DNA from: Paludibacter sp.
GTDB lineage: Bacteria; Bacteroidota; Bacteroidia; Bacteroidales; Paludibacteraceae
Direction of reading: 5' to 3'
DNA: 5,560 bases
NCBI GenBank assembly: GCA_024709185.1
Contig: JANJXE010000463.1
Location: 1 to 5,560 of the forward strand
Below the pieces are notes generated by a model, which was not told where the DNA came from, made no database searches, and saw only the letters and a list, made by a program, of their open reading frames with translations. How positions within the stretch are numbered: position 1 is the stretch's first letter; every line of letters begins with the position of its first letter. Shown here piece after piece: positions 1 through 5,560 of the stretch. Position numbers and translations under genes: made by a program.

Positions 1-837
1 GCCCGCGAAATGGGCATCGACATTCGCACAATAAACGGAAGCGGTCCCGGCGGGCGAATCACCCGCGAAGACCTCGAAAAAGTAGCCGTAAGCAGTTCAC
101 CGGCTGAAAAAACCTGGATGGCTCAACACTGGCATGCCGACGATGTTAGTTACGAACCACTTACCCAATTGCGCAAAACCATAGCACGCAACATGCTCAA
201 TTCGAAGCACAATGCAGCGCATATCACAATTGTGGAAGAGGTGGAAATCTCTGAATTAATAGCTATTCGTGAAAAATACAAGGTGAAATATGCCGAACGA
301 AATGCAAAACTCACCTACCTTCCATTTATTGTAAAAGCTACTGTACTGGCCCTGAAACAGCATCGTATTATGAATGCGCAAATGGATCTGGAAAACAACC
401 GCATGATTTATAAAAACCAGTACAATATCGGCATCGCCATGGATACTCCCGAAGGACTGGTGGTACCTGTTATCCGGAATGCTGATAAGCTAAGTTTATT
501 TGAAATCGCGCAGCAGATCACCGCTTTTGCCGATAAAGCCCGGGAGCGCAAACTCACCCTGGATGATATGAAGGGCGGCACTTTTACCATCAGCAATTTT
601 GGCTCTATTGCCGGAATATTCGGAACGCCGGTGATTAATTATCCTCAGGTGGGGATATTGGGAATTGGTCGCATTATGGAGCAACCCGTGGTTAAAAATC
701 ACCAGGTAGTGGTGGGGAAAGTGCTGGGATTATCGCTATCAGTGGATCATCGTGTAGTGGACGGTGGCGACACTGCCCGCTTTATGAAGCAGATTATCGA
801 TCACCTGGCCGATCCGATATCCCTGATGATGGAATAA
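1..837 (+). CDS. 2-oxo acid dehydrogenase complex E2 component (dihydrolipoamide acyltransferase), 5' part missing
   Basis: This is the core enzyme of a pyruvate- or branched-chain-type 2-oxo acid dehydrogenase complex. It moves the acyl group from lipoyl-lysine to CoA in the cytoplasm. The frame is open from base 1, so the ATG at 10 is internal and the true start, with the lipoyl domain(s), lies outside the window; 278 codons remain of a usual 400-450. Codons 1-28 are the end of the peripheral subunit-binding domain (GIDIRTINGSGPGGRITRED), which holds E1 or E3. A short Ser/Ala/Lys linker follows. From about codon 51 comes the catalytic domain, starting with the LRKTIARNM helix. It includes GTFTISNFGSIAG (codons 193-205), GILGIGRI, and the active-site DHRVVDG with His at codon 250 and Asp at 254. 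All expected catalytic residues are present and the C-terminus is complete. The ISNFGSIAG and GILGIGRI motifs resemble PdhC/BkdB-type E2s more than succinyltransferases, but the acyl specificity cannot be fixed from this fragment. Confidence 0.95.
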   Translation, partial: AREMGIDIRTINGSGPGGRITREDLEKVAVSSSPAEKTWMAQHWHADDVSYEPLTQLRKTIARNMLNSKHNAAHITIVEEVEISELIAIREKYKVKYAERNAKLTYLPFIVKATVLALKQHRIMNAQMDLENNRMIYKNQYNIGIAMDTPEGLVVPVIRNADKLSLFEIAQQITAFADKARERKLTLDDMKGGTFTISNFGSIAGIFGTPVINYPQVGILGIGRIMEQPVVKNHQVVVGKVLGLSLSVDHRVVDGGDTARFMKQIIDHLADPISLMME

Positions 838-860
838 AGCTTATTCAATCTTCGTTATCA
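824..860. other. Self-complementary junction between convergent stop codons (weak hairpin)
   Basis: The two stop codons lie in a small inverted repeat, GAATAA (832-837), AGC, TTATTC (841-846). A second weak arm pairs TGATGA (824-829) with TTATCA (855-860), and a T-rich stretch follows on the + strand. The stems are almost all A/T, so this is a poor intrinsic terminator. It is listed because only three bases separate the two genes and no better terminator is visible here. Confidence 0.2.
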
Positions 861-2118
861 TTATTTTATCAATCCGCTGCCCGTCTTTATCCACAACTTC
901 GAGTTTATACCCCTCAAAAACAAGGGTATCTCCAATTTCGGGCAGCGACTCGGTGGCATGAATAAAATAACCTGCCAGGGTTACAAATTCGCCTTCTAAA
1001 TCGGCTTGTTGCTCAATATCAAAGTAATGCAGAAACTCCACGAACGGAAACTGGCCATCGGCAAACCAACTTTTTTCGTCGCGGGGAGTGATCCTGTATT
1101 CGTTTTGGTTATTTTCGGTCACATCGCCTATCAGAGCATCCACCACGTCGTCCATGGTTACAAAGCCCTGAGTGGAACCGTATTCATCGACTACAACGGC
1201 ATAGTGTACTCCGTCTTTTTTGAATTTCTCCAGTAACTTATATGCATAGGTACTTTCGGAAAGATAGAGTGGCTGGCGAATGTAATTGCTAAGCTGAAAA
1301 CCGGCATCACCCATCGGATCAAACAAATCCTTGAGCAGCACGATGCCAATCACCTGATCGACATCGTTATTTTTGCAAACCGGATAGGCCGAATGTTTCT
1401 CGGTCGATATTTTCCTGCGTATAGTTTCCCAATCATCGGTTTCATTGAAAAAGACTAAATCGCTCTTGTGGGTAATGAGCGAGTTCACCCTTCGGTCACC
1501 AAACTCAAACACGCGTTCAACAATGTCCTGTTCGATGTCCTGAATTTCGCCCCCTTCAGCGCTTTCGCGGATAATCGACTTAATCTCTTCCTCCGAAACA
1601 CGACTTTCGACTGTATTTTTCACCCCAAAGAATTTGACCAGAAAATTATTGGAAACAGTCAACAGCCACACAAATGGAGAAGTCAGTACCGATAACACTT
1701 TCATCGGTCGTGCCAGCGCAATGGCTATTGGTTCGGGGAATGTCATCCCCAGTCGTTTGGGAAAAAGCTCGCCGACTACTATCGACAAATAAGTGGTAAT
1801 GATAACGATAATACCCACACTAAGGTCGTGCACATAGGATTTACCAACACCCAGGTTCAGCAAAAAGCCCTGCACATCGTCGGCCAGTTTCTCACCGCTA
1901 TAGACCCCCAGGAGGATACCAATCAGGGTAATCCCAATTTGTACAGTTGACAAAAACTTTGTCGGATTTCCGGACAGCTCAAGGGCAGTAATGGCTCCTT
2001 TTTTACCTCGTTTACGGGAAGTTTCGAGTTTGAATTTTCGGGATGATACCAGCGACATTTCCGACATGGAAAATATGCCATTCAGAACAATCAGAGCTAT
2101 AATTATAAGAATTTCCAA
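841..2118 (-). CDS. CNNM/CorC-family membrane protein (DUF21, CBS pair, CorC_HlyC), probable Mg2+/divalent cation transporter
   Basis: This is an inner-membrane protein of the CNNM/CorC family, often labelled 'hemolysin'; studied members export Mg2+. From the TTG at 2118 it has 425 residues. Residues 1-190 form the DUF21 membrane domain: a first segment with ILIIIALIVLNGIFSMSE, a second around VQIGITLIGILLGV (59-72), a third through IIVIITTYLSIVVGELFPKR (103-122), and a hydrophobic stretch near 138-166. The charged SEEEIKSIIRES segment leads to two CBS domains (about 207-267 and 277-333, the second with VVVDEYGSTQGFVTMDD), which in relatives bind ATP. The CorC_HlyC domain closes the protein (about 340-423). 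Length and order are normal for the family. The longest frame begins at another TTG (2142) and adds eight residues. I prefer 2118 because a TAACTTTG promoter-like box covers 2140-2147, and because a start of MEILIIIALIVLNGIFSMSE matches my recollection of relatives. The first ATG would delete membrane segment one. The ion carried is inferred from the family. Confidence 0.92.
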   Translation of the reverse strand: MEILIIIALIVLNGIFSMSEMSLVSSRKFKLETSRKRGKKGAITALELSGNPTKFLSTVQIGITLIGILLGVYSGEKLADDVQGFLLNLGVGKSYVHDLSVGIIVIITTYLSIVVGELFPKRLGMTFPEPIAIALARPMKVLSVLTSPFVWLLTVSNNFLVKFFGVKNTVESRVSEEEIKSIIRESAEGGEIQDIEQDIVERVFEFGDRRVNSLITHKSDLVFFNETDDWETIRRKISTEKHSAYPVCKNNDVDQVIGIVLLKDLFDPMGDAGFQLSNYIRQPLYLSESTYAYKLLEKFKKDGVHYAVVVDEYGSTQGFVTMDDVVDALIGDVTENNQNEYRITPRDEKSWFADGQFPFVEFLHYFDIEQQADLEGEFVTLAGYFIHATESLPEIGDTLVFEGYKLEVVDKDGQRIDKIMITKIE

Positions 2119-2139
2119 GGCTGTGTAAATATTTGGCCA

Positions 2140-2147
2140 CAAAGTTA
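2140..2147 (-). promoter_or_regulatory. Candidate Bacteroidota -7 promoter element for the CorC-like gene
   Basis: On the minus strand this reads TAACTTTG, a perfect match to TAnnTTTG. No clear TTG -33 element lies 17-20 bases upstream, so the match is only half supported. If real, transcription would begin near 2133-2136, giving a short leader before the TTG at 2118 and ruling out the TTG at 2142, which is part of the box itself. It would also let this gene be expressed apart from the kinase ending at 2186. Confidence 0.45.
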
Positions 2148-2185
2148 CAAAATATATCTGAACGAATTTCTTGCCTTAGAATAAC

Positions 2186-4783
2186 TTACAGATAGTTTTG
2201 AATCAACCGAAGCAACTCCTCTCTTTTTATCGGCTTCGAAATATAATCGTTGCAGCCCGCAGCCAGTGCATTATCACGTTCGTTCGACATCCCATAGGCA
2301 GTTTGTGCAATGATAATCACATCTTTATTAAATTCACGAATGCGACGGGTAGCTTCGTAACCGCTTAGTTCAGGCAATTGAATATCCATCAGAATCAATT
2401 CAATATCGGGATGATTTTTACACATTTCGATTGCCTGAGATCCCGTTTTAGCCTTGAAAAAATTGCTGCAATGTGACCGGAGCGATATCTCAATAAGTTG
2501 TTCAGAGATTTCATCATCTTCCACTATCAACATTGTACGCTTTTTGCGTGCAGGAGCACTTTCAGCAGTCTCTACAGTCTGTCTGTTTTCGTACGATTTG
2601 GATAATTGATACGGCAGTGTAAAATAAAAGGTAGAACCAACATTCTCATTACTTTCAACCCAAAGTTTTCCACCCAGCAGCTCAATATAGGCTTTAGAAA
2701 TTGACAGCCCCAAACCGGCACCTTGTCGCGCCATGGTATCAGCAATGTCGGCCTGAATAAACCGTTCGAAGACAGCATCCTGCCGATCGGCAGGAATACC
2801 GATTCCTTCGTCCTTCACATAGAGTTCCATCTGAGCAGGATATGTATTGGTAAGCACCCTGTAACCCATTTCAATGGTTCCTCTCAGGCTGTACTTAATC
2901 GCATTTTTCACCAGATTGGTTAGCACAGCATACACTTTTTCGGTATCTGTAGTAAGGATAACTGCCGAATGAGGCAGCGGCGCATTTACACGCAATTTAA
3001 TCCCTTTAGCTTCCGCTTCGGGCTGAAAGAAATTAGCTACAAACTGTAACTGATCGTTGATATTGGTATCCTGCAACTGTACCTGCATCAATCCGGCTTC
3101 AATTTTTGAAATATCGATAATATTATTGATGATATTGAGCATCCGTGTTCCGCTTTTCTCGATAATGCGAATGTACTCCAGCTGCTGTTCGCCATCGAGC
3201 TCAGGCTCTTTCAGCAATTCGGCAAAGCCCAGTATTCCATTCATCGGTGTACGGATTTCATGGCTCATATTTGCCAGGAACGCTGATTTCAGACGATCAC
3301 TTTCTTCTGCCTTTTCTTTGGCAATTCTCAGGGCCTGTTGCGACTGGTTGCGTTGCACAATCAAACCAATTAATTCGGCAGCTCCGGCGAGTCGTTTTTT
3401 CGCCAGGTCGATGATATAGGGAGGACGCGTTTTGTAGTCACGGGCAAGTTGTGACAGATGATCGGCATCCACCTTATAGCGCTCTGCCAGCATCTGCAAT
3501 GTTTCTGAATCCTGGGGTGGATTTCCATATCCAAAATTGATGGCACCAATTACATCATGCTCACTAAAGATAGGTACGGCATACAAATGAATCCCCCCCT
3601 TGCATTCAATATCAACCGGCACTCCGGTTTCCATTGCTTTTTTCGATGCTTCGTTCCAGCAGGATTCATGACAGAGCCATTTTCCGGAACATAGTGCTGA
3701 TTTTAAATCGGAAGTACCGCATAATTCAAAGGAGGATTTGTCCATAAACTGGCACCATCCCGAAGAAAATATCCCCATGGCATAATCGCCATTGCGCTCA
3801 TAAACTGCACAGGAAGTTTCGAGCAACACCATGAAATCGCTTACAATATTTTTGAGGTAGTTCTCGCCCAACGCAGTCATAATTAATCCACCTGCATTCA
3901 CACGGGTGATATCGCCATATACCGGTTCGAAATATTCCTCATTTAGCTCTCTGGGTTTCAGCAGCCATTCCAGCTTCTGAAGTTCCGAAAGCATCAGCTT
4001 ACTCTCGGTTATATCGCGAAATTCAACGGTTCGAATCATTTTACCCTTGTAGGGAACATTACGGGCTTCCAGACGTAAGGGATAAATCTCACCATCCTTC
4101 CGTATTCCCAGAGCTTCATATGCCTTCTCGTAACCACTTACAATATTGGCCATTACAAAATCACGGGTTGCAGGGGCAATCAACAACAGCCCATCCATCC
4201 CAATTAATTCATCGTAGCTGAAACCGGTAATATCCGACAAGCCCTGGTTGCATTCAATAATTTTACCTTTATCGTGAATAACGATGCCACCAAAAGAAGC
4301 ATCGTGAAGTGCTTTGTAGCGCTCCTCGCTCTCCTTCAGTTGCTGCTGAGCGCTTTTTCGTTCAGTGATATCATTCAATACCACCAATGTGGCGTGGGTA
4401 TTATCGAAGCGGATACTTTTAGCCTGGGTTTCCACATCCAGAATACTCCCATCCTGTTTTACAAACTGCTGTTCCTGCATGTTCACATAGCCGTTCATTG
4501 CAAGCATTTCGGCATTGTGTTTAACCTGTTCATGAAACGAAGGATGAATAAAGTCAAAGATATGCCGATCAAGCAATTCCTCCTGACTTTCAGCCCCAAA
4601 CAACTGCACAGCTGCCGGATTAAAATAAATTGTTTTCCATTCGTGAATGACCGCCATCCCCACCGGCAAAATCTCAATCAGGTTCCGGAAATCATCCTCC
4701 TGACTCATCAATACCTCATTGGCGAGTTGCAGGGTTTTTATTTCCAGAATCAGTTCTTCCCGGGATAGTCTGTTAATATCCAT
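2186..4783 (-). CDS. Soluble hybrid sensor histidine kinase: PAS-PAS-PocR-HisKA-HATPase-receiver
   Basis: This 865-residue protein has no signal peptide or membrane segment, so it should sense a cytoplasmic cue. After an N-terminal coiled coil (about 1-30) come PAS 1 (31-140, ending LNDITERK) and PAS 2 (152-261, ending FRDITESK). A PocR-like ligand-binding region spans about 296-475, marked by GIFSSGWC, GKWLCHESCW and IECKGGIHLYAVPI. A coiled-coil linker (480-500) leads to the HisKA domain with NMSHEIRTP (phosphoacceptor His508). The ATPase domain has the N box NLVKNAIKY (623-631), G1 DEGIGI (658-663), F box FERF (672-675) and G2 GAGLGLSI (688-695). The receiver (about 750-865) has the acidic pair D756/D757, phosphoacceptor D800 in LMDIQLPELSG, T828 and K850. 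All catalytic residues are present, so it should be active. It has no Hpt or output domain, so a partner elsewhere must complete the relay. An ATG at 4900 would add 39 residues, but a strong promoter match lies inside that extension; the ATG at 4783 begins MDINRLSREE and fits. PocR domains are proposed to bind small organic molecules; the ligand here is unknown. Confidence 0.95.
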   Translation of the reverse strand: MDINRLSREELILEIKTLQLANEVLMSQEDDFRNLIEILPVGMAVIHEWKTIYFNPAAVQLFGAESQEELLDRHIFDFIHPSFHEQVKHNAEMLAMNGYVNMQEQQFVKQDGSILDVETQAKSIRFDNTHATLVVLNDITERKSAQQQLKESEERYKALHDASFGGIVIHDKGKIIECNQGLSDITGFSYDELIGMDGLLLIAPATRDFVMANIVSGYEKAYEALGIRKDGEIYPLRLEARNVPYKGKMIRTVEFRDITESKLMLSELQKLEWLLKPRELNEEYFEPVYGDITRVNAGGLIMTALGENYLKNIVSDFMVLLETSCAVYERNGDYAMGIFSSGWCQFMDKSSFELCGTSDLKSALCSGKWLCHESCWNEASKKAMETGVPVDIECKGGIHLYAVPIFSEHDVIGAINFGYGNPPQDSETLQMLAERYKVDADHLSQLARDYKTRPPYIIDLAKKRLAGAAELIGLIVQRNQSQQALRIAKEKAEESDRLKSAFLANMSHEIRTPMNGILGFAELLKEPELDGEQQLEYIRIIEKSGTRMLNIINNIIDISKIEAGLMQVQLQDTNINDQLQFVANFFQPEAEAKGIKLRVNAPLPHSAVILTTDTEKVYAVLTNLVKNAIKYSLRGTIEMGYRVLTNTYPAQMELYVKDEGIGIPADRQDAVFERFIQADIADTMARQGAGLGLSISKAYIELLGGKLWVESNENVGSTFYFTLPYQLSKSYENRQTVETAESAPARKKRTMLIVEDDEISEQLIEISLRSHCSNFFKAKTGSQAIEMCKNHPDIELILMDIQLPELSGYEATRRIREFNKDVIIIAQTAYGMSNERDNALAAGCNDYISKPIKREELLRLIQNYL

Positions 4784-4825
4784 GTTTTTTGTCGATATGT
4801 GAATAAATTTTTTGGGGAACCCTTG

Positions 4826-4854
4826 CAAAGATAGCAAAAATCTGTTAAAAACAA
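4826..4854 (-). promoter_or_regulatory. Bacteroidota-type promoter for the hybrid histidine kinase
   Basis: On the minus strand a -33 TTG (4854-4852) is followed after 18 bases by TATCTTTG (4833-4826), a perfect TAnnTTTG -7 element. The predicted transcript starts near 4819-4821, giving a leader of about 36 bases before the ATG at 4783. The leader is A/T-rich, with no Shine-Dalgarno sequence close to the start codon, as is usual in this phylum. The site lies in the 128-base gap (4784-4911) after the YD-repeat gene. I see no convincing terminator in that gap; the best inverted repeat, CAGAG/CTCTG, has a 5-bp stem and a loop of over 20 bases. Confidence 0.75.
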
Positions 4855-4911
4855 TGGAATACACCTGAAAACAGAGATGTTGGAAAGTTATGAAAGGCAC
4901 TCTGCATTTTC

Positions 4912-5560
4912 TTAATAATCAAATTTAACAACATAACTCATTGCTGAGCTCATCATCGAAAGTTCCTGGGACTCTAGATAAATCAAATTGTCATTTTTAT
5001 CATAATACCGCCTTATTTCCCGCATTTTCTGGTTATTGCCAGCATTGAAAACTTCTGTCTTTGCATTTAGTCCGTTTCGATAAGTATGCACACTGTACTG
5101 AACAGGTGTGTTATCCTCTCCTGAATTAATAGTTTCCCTGACTAATTTCCCCTGATTATCATATTCGTATTCAACAAATCTTATAAGGACACTACGCCAG
5201 GGTTCAGAGCCAAAATAACCATCTTCATAGTTATTCTCCCGTACCAACCTGTTATTGACATAAAAATACTGAGTAGAATCAACTCTGCTCTGAGGCATTT
5301 GAGGATATACTATCACTTCCTTTCGTTTATTTCGGTTCGAATCGTAGGTGTAGGTATATGTTTTCAAATTTAGAAAGCCTGCATTTACATTGGAGTGATA
5401 GTACGAAATTTTCTCTAATAAACCCTCACTGTTATATTCATAGTCGGAGTAAGAATAAAGACCAACGATAGTCCCTTTTTCGTACATAGGTTGCGACACT
5501 TTACGTATCCGTCCCTGTTCGTCGTATTCATACTGCTTGATAATCAAGCCGGCTTCTTTT
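4912..5560 (-). CDS. YD/Rhs-like repeat protein, C-terminal part (5' end outside window)
   Basis: The frame is open to the right edge. A TTG at 5547 is the first possible start in the window, but it falls inside a repeat and the codons before it (K-E-A-G) are also coding, so I treat the gene as truncated by the window. About 216 residues are visible. They consist of roughly seven degenerate repeats of 20-35 residues, each a Tyr-rich strand, a turn with N/D-x-x-G/N, then a second strand rich in Lys/Glu/Val. Examples are KQYEYDEQGRIRKVS, DYEYNSEGLLEKISYY, YTYDSNRNKRKEVIVYP, EYEYDNQGKLVRET and RYYDKNDNLIYLE. The protein ends in a half repeat, YVVKFDY. This pattern resembles YD/Rhs repeats, which fold as extended beta sheet in surface or secreted proteins. 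No Rhs core end motif or toxin domain follows. In Bacteroidota many such proteins are lipoproteins, but the N-terminus that would show this is missing. Function is unknown. The region is more AT-rich than its neighbours (about 36% G+C on sampled lines). Confidence 0.8.
   Translation of the reverse strand, partial: KEAGLIIKQYEYDEQGRIRKVSQPMYEKGTIVGLYSYSDYEYNSEGLLEKISYYHSNVNAGFLNLKTYTYTYDSNRNKRKEVIVYPQMPQSRVDSTQYFYVNNRLVRENNYEDGYFGSEPWRSVLIRFVEYEYDNQGKLVRETINSGEDNTPVQYSVHTYRNGLNAKTEVFNAGNNQKMREIRRYYDKNDNLIYLESQELSMMSSAMSYVVKFDY

Noticed and set aside
408..702. Open frames on the minus strand inside the E2 gene
   Set aside because: They are antisense to a well-conserved catalytic domain and encode no recognisable protein.
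1006..1695. Two + strand open frames opposite the CorC-like gene
   Set aside because: They lie opposite conserved CBS and DUF21 coding sequence, have no family resemblance and look like chance frames.
841..2118. Reading the CorC-like protein as a hemolysin toxin
   Set aside because: The 'hemolysin' label in this family is historical; the DUF21, CBS and CorC_HlyC architecture indicates a cation transporter.
2148..2185. Possible terminator between the kinase and the CorC-like gene
   Set aside because: Only a 4-bp TTCT/AGAA stem is present, with no G/C core or U-tract.
3057..3419. A 120-codon + strand open frame opposite the kinase core
   Set aside because: It is antisense to the HisKA region and its Ser/Arg/Ile-rich translation reflects the opposite strand's codons; no promoter or domain is seen.
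4274..4768. A 164-codon + strand open frame opposite the PAS domains
   Set aside because: It mirrors conserved PAS coding sequence, and its hydrophobic, His-rich translation matches nothing I recognise.
4811..4833. GGG/CCC pairing around the kinase transcript start as a hairpin or operator
   Set aside because: The G/C arms are separated by only two bases, so the hairpin would be strained, and flanking pairing is broken by a bulge.
4784..4900. N-terminal extension of the hybrid kinase from an ATG at 4900
   Set aside because: It spans a strong promoter match, has no recognisable domain, and the protein from 4783 is complete without it.

Overview
The window looks like an ordinary chromosomal segment of a Bacteroidota bacterium, possibly in or near the Bacteroidales/Marinilabiliales; the lower rank is a guess. 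The support is two perfect matches to the Bacteroidota -7 promoter element (TAnnTTTG), the lack of clear Shine-Dalgarno sequences before the starts, and the kinds of genes present. By hand count on sampled lines, G+C is roughly 42-50% in the three left-hand genes and about 36% in the right-hand one.

Layout, left to right. (1) Bases 1-837, + strand: the C-terminal two thirds of a 2-oxo acid dehydrogenase E2 acyltransferase, cut by the window edge inside its E1/E3-binding domain. (2) Bases 841-2118, - strand: a CNNM/CorC-type membrane protein (DUF21, two CBS domains, CorC_HlyC domain), probably a divalent-cation (Mg2+) transporter. It converges on the E2 gene with three bases between the stop codons. 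(3) Bases 2186-4783, - strand: a soluble 865-residue hybrid histidine kinase ordered PAS, PAS, PocR-like sensor, HisKA, HATPase, receiver. (4) Bases 4912-5560, - strand: the C-terminal part of a protein built from YD/Rhs-like repeats, cut by the right edge.

The last three genes share a strand, but each of the two gaps between them carries a candidate promoter. They are therefore probably not one tight operon. Both promoter candidates also bear on starts: the kinase should begin at 4783 rather than at an upstream ATG at 4900, and the CorC-like protein probably begins at a TTG at 2118 rather than 2142.

The four genes show no obvious shared pathway: central carbon metabolism, cation homeostasis, signal transduction and a probable envelope or secreted repeat protein. 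I found no RNA gene, mobile element, CRISPR array or clearly new system. The items most worth following up are the cysteine-rich PocR-like sensor in the kinase and the AT-rich YD-repeat gene beside it.
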